Below, in pieces: positions 45,916 through 56,430 of a stretch of DNA of 64,000 nucleotides. Where the stretch lies: positions 31,803,686-31,867,685 of the forward strand of contig OZ022261.1 of the NCBI GenBank assembly GCA_963978905.1, given 5' to 3'. The notes under the pieces were generated by a model. It was not told where the DNA came from, did not search any database, and was given only the letters and a program-made list of their open reading frames with translations. The position numbers and the translations under genes were made by a program. The first letter of the stretch is position 1; each line of letters starts with the position of its first letter. This DNA comes from Trichostrongylus colubriformis (Eukaryota > Nematoda > Chromadorea > Rhabditida > Trichostrongylidae).

Positions 45916-48844
45916 GGTGCCGTGCGCGACTGCTGTAACCTCTGGGCCTTGAAAGTGAGGAGAGGTTAATAAGAGATAAATGTTAGTGACGTACGGAATA
46001 GGGAGTTCAGGAAATTGTTTTTGATAATTAAAGTGTCTGAAATTAACTTTTATGCCATATTGAGCAAACATGAGATATGTCCCAGGCAACTGATAATTAA
46101 TCGATCCTTTATCTAGGACTCAGAGCGAAGGATAAAGGAATATTAGAAGTCAATGAATGAACTACCGTGTGTGCGCCAGGCACTTCACTTATATACAGAA
46201 TCACGTAACATTTGATTGCAATGTGGTTCACACGAAGACTTTCGGGTTTAGACAATATACAAGTCGAATTTTTTATCTTCTTAAACGAGTCTGTTACAAG
46301 TTAACAATACTGGGATCAACGGCTAGGATGGCTTGGGCGGGCTCCGGTCTAGCAAGGAATACCTCAAAAAAAAGAGACGAAGCTCAACCCGTGCTAGCCG
46401 ATTTCAACTACAGTTTTGAGTTTTGAAAAAGTCGGCATCTGGTGTTCCGATCGAGACTACAAGATGGCTACAAAGTGTGGTACGATACATTATGGCATAA
46501 GGGTCGGCTCCTGATGGCTTGTGCGCACCTGACGTAAGGAACAATTGATGAGTGCCCAAAGCATAGGCATTTGCGTTGAGAAATCCATGTGATCAAGGAT
46601 TTAGCTTCATAGCTGAGCACGCGTAAAAATGCATAAAGCGCTTAAGGATATTTAGCCGTAACCATGAAGTGCACCGAATCCGCTTTCGCTACTTCGATTC
46701 TGCGCTCCTTCTTCCCTGAGGGACGCACCAGAGGCTTTAACCCTACGCAGGTACGATGAACATGCCGGTTGGCTTCACACGGCTGGGCCATCATATCGCA
46801 ATGGTTGAAGCTCCTAGCCAATCGCAAACGGTAGAGAGAATCCAGAGTTCGGAGGCACTTCGCCATCAAAGAGAACAGGGATGGCCCTGCATCCACCGGG
46901 GATCAGTAGATGAAGTGGCTGTGTCTTTCGTATCAAACGGTTTATTAACTGTTTAGTAGGATCAAATCAACGGTTAGGAATGTCCACCCGAGTGACTCAC
47001 TAACCAAAGAGTGCCGCCCCGGATTAATCTTAGAATGGACCAGCAATTATAATTATCCATCTGCGCTCTCGCCATTGGCTAGGGATGCAGAATAGGGAGT
47101 TGCTCCCTTACTATCTCTACCAATCCACTTATCTCTCGCCTTGATAATATTGATAATATAGAGTAAAATAGAGTGCATGAGTGAAATGAGGCGCTTATAC
47201 CCCTTAGATAGACAGAGCCATTATGCAACTCTATCACTTCATAGGGGAGAATGGAAACATTAATATTGCCCGGTCGATCAACTCGATTAGCGACAAAGCG
47301 GAAAATACAGGCGAACACGTCTGTGAAAGTGCAAGGTCTCTAGTGACTACTAATCGCACAAAACTTCTCAACAAAGATCAAACAAACAAAAAACAAAAAA
47401 TGGAAAACGCCACACGAATGGAGGCACAATGGCTGGACCACTTGTGGAGAAGGTGATTCCGGGTAAGCGATCCTTTTCTCCTTAAGAATTGTTTAAGCCA
47501 TCTCGAAGTTCATTCCCATAAGGCTTTGACAAAATCCCACGCTACTGGCCCAATGTACCCCCTTACCATGCGGATATCTGGAAATATCTCCAAATCATTT
47601 CGAAGCACCGGAATCGTCAGTTCATGGCGCTTGCTTCCGTAATCGATAACTGCTGACTATGAAGGCCAGTATACATTTACCACAGAAGATAATCAAATAA
47701 TTAAACTGAAATAGCGCTTGACAGGATAATGAGGGGAGCAAAAACACATTGACGCATGGAATATGGCAATCATCGTAATTATGAACAGTGGTTAACTAGA
47801 TAACTACAAGAAAAATTACCGGTCTTTCACCATCTCTTTAACTGTGAAGTTTACTGGGGTTGAGCTCAGTAAATGGCCCGTTTAAGCTCTTCGATAATTT
47901 CAAATTATGCAATTCTAGGAGTGATTTCGAGCGATGCATAGTATAGCGTTCGTGGCTGAGGAAGAAGAGTATCGAACCACTTCGGGTCTTCCAGATCTCT
48001 TTCAGCATCTGAGCAAACAACATAAGCTTCACTCACTTTACGGGATTCTCGGCGCACCCATAAGCCTCAGAATGAAAATTATCTTCGAAGGTTGATGTTT
48101 TTCTATGGCTACACTTTTAGGGAAAATGAGACGGGAATGATCCAGTGAAAGCTGCTGCGAGGATTTTAGCCGTTTCATTACATCGATACCGGAGAAAGCG
48201 AGTCCGCGCAACCAGATGAAGCTTTCTGCACTTTGGATTACATGAAGTGGTATTATCCTCAATTCTCCGTTAGTCAGTATTCAATGGGCGAAATGGATTT
48301 TCTTGTGCCTGTATGATCCCGATATTAAAAACATGTCCAAAGATAATCTTGGATGTATTGTCGCTCTCAGTAAGGGAAGCAGAACGGCTAAGTAGGTAGC
48401 TGTTGCAATGAGAAGGGGAGACACCCGAGGCACTGAAATTGAGCACTCCTTGTTATTTTTAATGTTCGTTATTGCACGGAGTCATGAAGGGGATCTCGAG
48501 AGATTAAGGCGAATGGGTCGGAAAAGGGTCATAGAGGCGAGAGGGGAGCGACAGGGAAGCAGCGTTAAACGATGTTGGAAGTAGGCCATGGATGGAGTAC
48601 TTGAATTGGTTCTACAGCCTCTCCTAGCTCTAATAACTCCCTCTGAGACCACTATATGGGATCCACTACCGTAGTTGCGGTCCAGTCTGTCTGCTGTAGG
48701 GTGGAAATAAGAGAGAGAGTAATGAATAGTTCAGCAAATTATGAGTGCAAGGAGGCATGAGAACCAGAATTCAAGATGATTTAAATAATCGTTTGAAAAT
48801 ACCGCCAGAGCTAATTTTGACAAACTGTGGAGTGGCTGTGGAAT
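45916..48844. other. Stretch with possible decayed coding remnants
   Basis: On the minus strand near 48260-47840 several protein-like pieces occur in different frames (for example SAESFIWLRGLAFSGIDVM, and DLEDPKWFDTLLPQPRTLYY). A stop and frame changes separate them, so this may be a pseudogene. No family recognised. Confidence 0.3.
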
Positions 48845-49145
48845 AAGAAATTCAAGGTGAACGGTAGTGCCACAGGAGAGAAAGAACGGAATGAAAGGAT
48901 TAGAAACCCGAGAAATGCAAACTCGAAAACCCCTTCTTTCACTCCTTCTCTTTCATCACAATCGCATCCCTAGCAGGTGATGGTAGACGAAGATGAGGGA
49001 GGGGCTTACAAACTGGTAAGCCGCGAATGCTGTTTCTCCTTCTCACCAGCTCGCCCAGCGGCTGCCGGGAAATGTGGCCTGCATAGCTGGGGATCGCAAT
49101 CTAGACCCTAGGCACACCTTTTCAACGGAGGGTTTGGAACATATC
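48845..49145 (+). repeat. GC-rich dispersed repeat, family A, copy 5
   Basis: Contains GGAGAGAAAGAACGGAATGA, AACCCGAGAAATGC, TCGCATCCCTAGCAGGTGAT, GAGGGGCTTAC and CAGCTCGCCCAGCGGCTG in family order. Confidence 0.75.
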
Positions 49146-51634
49146 ATCACTTCTGGACTGGAATATTCGTGCACAGAGTATGATTCCGGTTTTATTTTTC
49201 CCTTACCCTTGGCGGTACCTCCAAATTAAATGGAAACTTTCTGCTAGTGAATAAAGTTTTAAATTCCTCAGGTCCAGGAAAAGTGACAAATTGTTCCATA
49301 TTTCAACGAAATATTATAATCATTAGATATATGAATGATGAAAAGGAAATTTCCGTGTATGCTACAAGCAATCCTTCCCTCCTCAAGGTGAGCAACTATG
49401 TCACAAACACTGATTCCTTATAAGAAGGTTGAGGCAATGAGCAGTGAGCTCGCACCGACGACAAGAAGAATCCATCTTGAAGGCAGCAAGAAGGTCTCCA
49501 CCCATTAAGAGGAGAATAAAGGGTCGCCGAGATGTCGAACACGTTCATTATGCCGTCGGTTACTTCCGTAGTTCAGATGCAGGAATGCTTCGAGGAGACC
49601 TACCAAAATCTCTCCTAGACCAGCAAAAACTTCAGCTCACAGTTCGATACCATCCTTCATGCTGGTGCAGGGGAGTGCGAGAACATACCCATACAAGACA
49701 AACAGGCACCTGCCAGCGACATCTACTTCCTTTCGGAGCCCAATCGTAAAGCATGCGGGAACAATAATTTTATAGCCTCTAAGAAAGGATATCAGATGTG
49801 CTATGTAAGGTGCCTTGAAGTTTCATCGCAAAACGAAATTGCAAAAAACTTCGGTAATGGGACTTGTGTCCCCTTCCTCCCCCCTGATTTTCGCGTGGAC
49901 GAGTTTTGCGGGATCATGCGCCACCACCTGGAATCGATTGGAGCCATACATATCAAAGGCACGCCATCGCGCGGGAGGGCTCGGCCACGGAAGTTTTAAG
50001 CACCTTGGAGCCTTCTTAGTAGTACAGAAAAAGCTGATTCGAAGCATCATACATCTTTCACCGTAAATTGAAGCACCGCCTAAGCGCTTCCTTAGTAAAA
50101 GCCGAAAGGCATAAAAAGTGAAAAACGTTTACCACCTCTCTGCTTATACGTCAAGTAGAGTCACGCAGGAGCTTAAATGATAGGAATAATGAGGAAAGTG
50201 AAGCTTAAAGAGAGCATTTTGGAGCAATACCTCAGTAAAAGGCGGATGAGACAGTAACAAGTGGCGCCGATCCTACACACGTTTCGCTGATCAAGTTCTA
50301 GACCAATGCCTGCACAGGCCAAGCCAACCTCCCATCATTTCGGCATCATTGAATCGAAGCTAAGCTAGTCTGATAGGAAAAAACCAAGGCTTGTGAGTCG
50401 GCTAGCCCACACAGGCCTTTGTACAGGCCAACTTGCATGCAGTTGTTACGGCGATTTTGGATAGAGCTGGTGTCTATGCCGTACCTCAGAAAAGAATATT
50501 TGATAATGAGAGCTTCAGCTCCGACAATATAATTTAAGCCTCGAAATATTCCAAATAAGGTATTTGAGAGTGCACCTTTCGAACATGAAGTCATTTCAAA
50601 TTAATCGGTTATTATTACTTATTACTCTACTGGTTACATTTTATTCCTGAATTAACACCCATGAAAAAATTCTTATAAAGCGTCTTCGAAAAGCGGCAGG
50701 AGGAACTTATTGCTGGGTTGTGTGATCTTTGTACTATCATGAATCGGCGGCAATTGCGTGTATCCCTTTGCTGGCCACTATTTAAGCAAATAATATCTAG
50801 TTTCATGGATCGCAAATATGAGAGATGAATGCGGGAAGAACCCTCATACACTCATTATATCTGCAAATTATACGAATTCGAATATTATTCTCCCAAAAAG
50901 CTACATATCGAAGGGAATAGCTGAATCACGGAAAAATGTCACAGAATGGTAGGGATACAAAAGACCCTTCGTATATTTCCTAGTTTATACTCACATTACG
51001 ACTCAAAGGAACCGGAAGGGATCCGGAACAAGAGGAAGAAGCAAAGAAATGAGCATTTTGTAACGAACACTGAGGTTAGAAGCGATATTCGCTGAAAGAT
51101 CGGGATTCGATAGCGCGACGCTGCGGTGTAAATTCGCATCCCATTCGCATTAACCACTGACTTTCCGAGTTGTCCGCTGCAGGAGACGAGCCGCGGGCCA
51201 ACGGTAGTTGTAGAACCTGACTCTCAGCGCAGTGGAGTGGCCATTCCCAACTACATTGGCATTCATGTAAGTACATCTAGAAACAATATAAGAAGGAACA
51301 AAGTAGAAAGTCAAAGGAAAAAACGAATTTTGATAGAAACATCTCCTTTTGGCACCATGCCAAGGTGTCAAATTGCCGAGTTTGTGCAATGGCGGCCACT
51401 CAAACTCGTCCACACTACGTCCGGTATACCGTAAGCCAACTACCCCCTTCCGGTGTCTTTAATTTACTCCACCCTAAAAAGGCAACAGAGTCCACCTTCA
51501 TTTGGGTGCAACAAGCCAGTGTTTGGCTTATAGACAGCGTGCGAGGTGAGGAGAAAGTGAGAACTGGTGATTTATGTTCTCTGAAAACAAACACTCCAGC
51601 TCAGAAGAAATGATGTGTGGTGTATTTCGCAGCA
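49146..51634. other. Stretch without a firmly supported gene
   Basis: The plus-strand frame at 49444-49749 has a basic start and a stretch reading YFRSSDAGMLRGDLPKSLL that looks protein-like, possibly of transposon origin. No splice partners were found. Confidence 0.3.
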
Positions 51635-51970
51635 TTGAAGAAGCGTAGTTTGGGGTCTTATCATAGTCCAGCAGTACAGCAAGCTGTTCTGCCCATCATC
51701 TGTCGAGGAGTTTGCCGGCGAGGACGGGACAACTTTTGCGGCAGCCCATTCTGCCTCACGCTCGTCTGCAATCTACCCCATCGGCCAGGATGCAGAGCGG
51801 CGCGAAAGGCAAGGGGGGGGGGGGGGGTTTGCGAGTCCCTATTTCTCGGATCATTCGCCACTTTACTTCTATCTTTCTCCACTGTTACAATGCTGAGCAC
51901 ATGAACACGATCTGCCGAATTTGCCCCTCCCGGTTCTTTAATGCATTTCTTCTATTACAGACACCATTGA
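51635..51970 (-). repeat. GC-rich dispersed repeat, family A, copy 6
   Basis: Minus-oriented. Its forward strand reads GAAGCGTAGTTTGGGGTC, GTCTGCAATCTACCCCATCG, the G tract at 51813 and ATTTCTCGGATCATTCGCC. It stands head-to-head with copy 7, so the two form an inverted pair. Confidence 0.8.
51813..51827 (+). repeat. Poly-G tract, 15 G
   Basis: Run of 15 G inside repeat copy 6, where other copies have only short G runs. It therefore expanded after insertion or in this copy. Confidence 0.9.
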
Positions 51971-51974
51971 GGGT

Positions 51975-52290
51975 AATTTTGGCAGAATGTGGAATAATTG
52001 TGGAATAGAAAGTCGAGGAGATCAGTAGTGCAACAGTGGAGAAAGAACGGAATAAAAGGTCAAAAACTGAGAAGTGTCTTTTTGACTCTCTACTTCTCTC
52101 TTCCTCCGAAGCCCGTGGGGGTAGATGTAGACGGGCGAAGGGCTAAGTCAACCAGCTTCGAACGTTGCCCCTTCCCCTTCGCAGCAGCTCGTCCGGCAGA
52201 TGTGAGGCAGCGCTGCGGGATCGCGATAAAGACCCTGAGATGCGACTTTTTAACATGGCCACCACAGATCCTGCAAAATTCCATTTTCGA
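51975..52290 (+). repeat. GC-rich dispersed repeat, family A, copy 7
   Basis: Begins near GGCAGAATGTGGAATAATTG. It contains GGAGAAAGAACGGAATAAAA, GGGGGTAGATGTAGACGGGC, GGCTAAGTCAACCAGC and GCAGCAGCTCGTCCGGCAG. It ends about 45 bases before the Tc1-like element. Confidence 0.8.
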
Positions 52291-52335
52291 GGCATTCATG
52301 AGTTGATACCGCTTGGAACCAATAAGTTAGCTATA

Positions 52336-53909
52336 CAGTGCGTTTCATAATTATAAGGTCACCCCTGAATTTCAAGTTTTCCCAACAACTCCCCATTAAG
52401 GAATCTTTTCAGTCTCATAGACGGATTCCTCACCTGAAATAACCCCCTGTGTCCGATTTCTGGTTGCAGTCTCGTTTACCTTATATTTTTAGAAGTATTT
52501 CTCGTTTTTTGTACCGTTTCATAATTATAAGGTCACCCTGAAAAAAGAAAAAAGTTGAGGCTCCAGCAAGTCTGTGAAGGTGGATATGTCTTCCAAGTAC
52601 ATCTTCAAGATACATGCTCAATTGTCTTGTGGCTAGCTGCTGTGTTCCCAGGGGAAAAGCCCAGATTTGGGATTCTCGTGGCGCTAGGCTCAGTTTCAGA
52701 GCCATTCCAAGAAAAATCGGAAGATTCCTGTGCTCAGTTAGATAAAATTCGAGCCATTCGGTGTCTTCAGATGTTTTTCAGACTCTGGACTCCCACGTGA
52801 GACCATTATGATTAACGAGAAAAGGGATTTTGGGGACCACGTCCTACAGCACCTCCTCCATGGACCAGATTTGTTTGGAATTAAACCATTTTTTGTCTGG
52901 GACCTCAGCGTGTACAGTAGCGAGGAAGAGTAGAAACATCACCAAAACAATAACGAATTAGTTTCCGAGGCCCACAGCGCACCACATGGCGGCACGACTT
53001 CAATTCTTAAAGTTGTTCTCGAGCGCGAATTGAACGAAACTGAATTTGCATAGGAGTTGCACCCTGCATACGAGTAATCCCATCTGAATTGTATTTTTGA
53101 GTCCGAGAATATTCTATTGGTATGGTGCTGACGGGCAGAGGTAGTACTAGCTTGATCTCAGAAGTGCAGCGATCTACCAGAGCCTCGGCAATTTTTGTGG
53201 GAGAAGGGTGATGACTTAAGTTGTAATCGGCAATGAGGTTGCATTGAACTTTGCCTTCGAAACCTGCAGAATGCACTCCAGAGACTGCTAGAAGATCTTA
53301 CGAAGAAATCAGTTGCCTTTTGGAGCCGATCGGCTCTTCATAATTGCGTTTAACAGCATGATGAGGCTGTTGTTCACGTAGATCATTCAACGGAATCGTG
53401 GTTAAAGTTCCAAAATACGGACCTCCAGCCATAGATAACATATATCTTGGTCTCAGCTCTACTATTAGGGAGATCTAGAAGACATCGCCTTAAATAATTA
53501 CCCCAATAATCGCCAATTTTGGGAAGCAAAACTGCTGGAGTAGGCAATCGTCGAAGATTGGAACAAAATCTGTGGTGAGGCTCTTCAAAATTTCGTTTCT
53601 ACTCAACCAAATCTGCTATTTGATGTCGTTCTCAAACAGGAGGGAGTTATAAATTATAAGCTCCTCCGCATGCGCTGTTAATTCTAGCAAATTTTCTGAT
53701 TCTTCAGGGTGACCTTATAATTATGAAACGGCACAATATTCAGAAAATAATCATAAAAATGTCAGACTGAAAGATGATGTCATCGAAACTAGTATAGGAG
53801 GGTTTTCTGTGGTGAGGAATCTATAAAAAATACATGAAAATTTTTAGATTAGCTGTCTCTTTTGAAAAGTGAAAATTCAGGGGTGACCTTATAATTATGA
53901 AACGCACTG
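52336..53909 (+). mobile_element. Tc1-like transposon with double inverted repeats
   Basis: A 1574-base element flanked by TA at 52334-52335 and 53910-53911. The outer ends begin CAGTGCGTTTCATAATTATA and match for 37 bases. A second, inner copy, CCGTTTCATAATTATAAGG, occurs at 52514-52542, and its exact 29-base complement at 53703-53731, about 180 bases inside each end. This is the IR/DR layout known from Tc1-family elements such as Sleeping Beauty, where each end has two transposase binding sites. The interior holds a decayed transposase. Confidence 0.92.
52836..53681 (+). pseudogene. Tc1-like transposase, heavily decayed
   Basis: Pieces of a DDE transposase can be followed along the plus strand across frames. 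HGPDLFGIKPFF with VWDL near 52860-52905 corresponds to the first-Asp region. QHDEAVVHVDHS and SWLKFQN near 53355-53420 correspond to the FQQDNA region. NNYPNNRQF near 53497, and EDWNKICGEALQNFV near 53556, form the C-terminal end before a TAA at 53679-53681. In-frame stops and shifts are frequent (for example in the helix before EDWNKI), and 53000-53290 cannot be aligned, so it may contain an insertion. Not functional. Confidence 0.75.
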
Positions 53910-53911
53910 TA

Positions 53912-54371
53912 GCATAGTACATACTCGACCGCTGACCAACAAGGCCATAAGTTCAGAATGTCAGGATGGCGCACTGTAAACACTAATGCTTTGCAGTCAC
54001 CTTCAAAGACACATCCTTTTTTGTGCGAAGGAGGGCACTTCTGAACCCATTGGTAAGAGAATATTGGGAGCGCTCGTCACCGCCCCCTTAGCACTCCGTG
54101 GCGAGCAGAAGGAGAGTGCAGGGAGGGAGTGTGGCATAGACGTCCCAAGGGCTTCCACCGAAGACGAATGACCTTTTGCCCTACGCGGAATGTGCCCGTG
54201 AACTCATCTGAAAAGAAGTAGAAAGGAAGATCCGATGATGACAAAGTGTTTGCAGTCGATGCAGTCCTAACATTCTGAACTTACAAACGTCATAGACGAA
54301 AAGTGAAATTCCATCACTGAAGACAAGAATCGCAATCGAGATCAAAATAGTAGTATCAGTTGTTACATGTG
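53912..54371. other. Stretch without a gene
   Basis: A 61-codon frame at 53986-54171 has no recognisable features. Nothing else seen. Confidence 0.4.
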
Positions 54372-54468
54372 TGCTGAATTGTGGACAAAAACTTCGCTCT
54401 CGGACGGGACTCGAACCCGCACTCGATGCTTTCCGGGCATGTGTGCTAATCCATTACACTACCGAGAC
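54372..54468 (-). repeat. tRNA-derived SINE-like element with complete tRNA head
   Basis: On the minus strand, 54467-54398 folds like a tRNA: acceptor TCTCGG/CCGAGA, D-arm GTGT/GCAC, anticodon arm ATGC/GCAT with loop CCGGAAA, and T-arm GCGGG/CCCGT around TTCGAGT. Anticodon GGA would be serine-type, but position 33 is C instead of U, pair 27-43 is mismatched and the seventh acceptor pair is missing. These argue against a working tRNA. The tail AATTCAGCA and the TTTTGTCCA motif are shared with 3917-3990, which indicates a short interspersed element. Confidence 0.6.
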
Positions 54469-54592
54469 ACCTTTCACCTCAACTCAGCTTCTGAATGGCA
54501 AATGACCCATAGCTTATCAACACTCATACGTATAACGTGTTGTATGCAAAATTAACTTGCCCTGAAATTCTTATTTCACCGCGAGTTAACTG

Positions 54593-55373
54593 AGTGACGG
54601 CGAAATCAAAGGAGGTTGAATATAAATAATGTTATTTGTTGACATGAAATCAAAGCGAGTAGAAAGTACGTGACTTCTAACGCTTCTTAAAGTAGTATCG
54701 GTATTTTTTGTAACATCTGAACACGCATCCTATGATTCTGGTCAGATAAACGGAGCATCCTCGGTGGAGGTTGGTCATGCCTGGTATAAAAAGACATCTT
54801 GAAATTATAGTATGGGGATAAAGAGAACTCCTCGAATGAAAAGATTTATGCTAGGAACAATACATGATTTCTAGGTGCTGTGACAGGATCTCTGCGGGCC
54901 CGAGCAATGATGGCGTAATTTAGAAATAATATGATTTGTCTTACAAAAGTGCAAAGACCGATAGGAGTAGCAACTGACTGATTGGCCAGATTGACTAACT
55001 TCATGCCTTTAAAGACCAAGAGCTGCATGTGCTACGTGGAGGCCATGTGCGACAAAGATTATGAGCATCGAAAAGGAATGCATCTAACGTATTAGGCCGA
55101 TTAACCATTCAAGGAACATCAATGTGGGGACAATCCGCGAATGTACGTTTCGATCAGTTCGGTGGGTGACAAAACCTTCCGCCACGTGAACGTGTCTGAT
55201 GGTGGTCAACAATGCCTGACAAAGGAATGTGCCGTCCCCCAATGTTCCACAGGGAATTCTTTTCGCTAACAATATGTCATGAAGCGTTAGAAGTCACGTA
55301 CTTTCTACTTGCTTTGATTTCATGTCAACAAATAATATTACTTATTTTCAATCTTCTTCGATTTTGTCATTAC
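54593..55373. mobile_element. Non-autonomous DNA transposon with about 90-base inverted ends
   Basis: Left arm 54593-54686 and right arm 55280-55373 are inverted copies. Shared blocks are TGACATGAAATCAAAGC, GTAGAAAGTACGTGACTTCT and AACGCTTC, with the outer parts more diverged. The interior, about 590 bases, encodes nothing recognisable. Exact ends and target duplication are unclear. Confidence 0.7.
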
Positions 55374-55556
55374 ACAATCAACTCCTGGTAAAATATAAAG
55401 TTCACGGAAATTTGATTTTGCGTGGCTAGCCCATGGTCTCACCAATGGTTCATGAAGGGGACGCACAGAAAGGCATTTAATACCGCTATGGAAGTTTTTT
55501 GAAACATCTGGCGTACACCTGCCCGGTTGCTAATCTCTCAGTTTAACATCAGAAAG

Positions 55557-55750
55557 TTAAAGGCACATTCCGTGCTCGCTGATGGGTGGAGTAACCATTT
55601 GACTCTCCATTGGTTGTCGGCGGTTGGGAGGCGGCTCTCCACGCCCCACTGCAGGCAATAGGGCGAAGAGAGACCGCCTCCCAACCGCCGACAACCAATG
55701 GAGAGTCAATGGTTACTCCACCCATCAGCGAGCGCGCAATGTGCCTTTAA
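55557..55750. mobile_element. Compact hairpin MITE with TTAA borders
   Basis: TTAA at 55557-55560 and 55747-55750. The arms (AGGCACATTC, GCTCGCTGATGGGTGGAGTA, CCATTGGTTGTCGGCGGTTG and complements) pair almost perfectly for about 80 bases around a loop of about 30. The border form TTAAAGG is shared with family B, but the arms are unrelated. Confidence 0.85.
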
Positions 55751-55898
55751 ATACCCGGCATAGAAACTCATCTTTTACTTTGAGGGCCTCCACAGCATCT
55801 GTGGGTAAGAGTATCATGTCATTTTGAAGAACTGCAGAGGTATCGTGTAGAAATGTACATGGCGGTGTGTTCGTGAAGACTGTCCAATCAAGCCAGTG

Positions 55899-56036
55899 TG
55901 CCACCCCAACTGGGTCACCGCGCGCGACAAGTGCTGGTCCCGTTATGAATTGGTCCAGTTCACAATGAGACTAGGCAATGCACAACGAGACAGGTAGGGC
56001 ACTTGTCAGGCGCGATGACCCAGTTTGCATGGCACA
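55899..56036. repeat. Short imperfect hairpin
   Basis: GTGCCACCCCAACTGGGTCA, followed by GCGCGACAAGTGC, pairs with GGCACTTGTC, then GATGACCCAGTTTGCATGGC, at about 55999-56036. The GCGCGACAAGTGC motif also appears near 24527. Confidence 0.55.
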
Positions 56037-56107
56037 GTGACATGGATAGACAGTCCTGTCGCACACCCGTACATGAGGTAATGATGAGGAGAGGTGATGC
56101 GGGTCGC

Positions 56108-56430
56108 ATGGCATTGAAAAAGCTGGGCTTGGTGTCTAATCACGGTCCCGCAGCACAGCCTGCCGTTATGCAGTTCATCAGCCGGGCGAGTTGCCGGCGA
56201 GGGCGGGACGTGTTTGCGGCCGGCTGCATGGGCCCCTTGCCCGTCCCAATCTACCCCCGACCAGTGACGCAGAGGGTTGCGAGAGGAAAGGGGGGTTCTC
56301 GGCTTCCTATTTCTCGAGTTTTTCGCCGTTTTATTTGTTCTTTCCCTACCGTTACGTTGCTGAGCGCCCTCCTCTCATATTCTGCAGTCTGCCAAAATTT
56401 CCTCTCCCGCTGCCTTTAGCTCCCTCTATA
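56108..56430 (-). repeat. GC-rich dispersed repeat, family A, copy 8
   Basis: Forward strand reads GAAAAAGCTGGGCTTGGTGT, CCGCAGCACAGCC, CGAGGGCGGGACGTGTTTGC, ATCTACCCCCGACCAG, GTGACGCAGAGG, CCTATTTCTCGAG and CCGTTTTATT. It is the best preserved copy; the 138-codon frame here is repeat-derived. Confidence 0.8.

Noticed and set aside
54398..54467. Functional serine tRNA gene with anticodon GGA
   Set aside because: C at position 33, a mismatch at the top of the anticodon stem, a missing acceptor pair and a tail shared with another locus favour a SINE.
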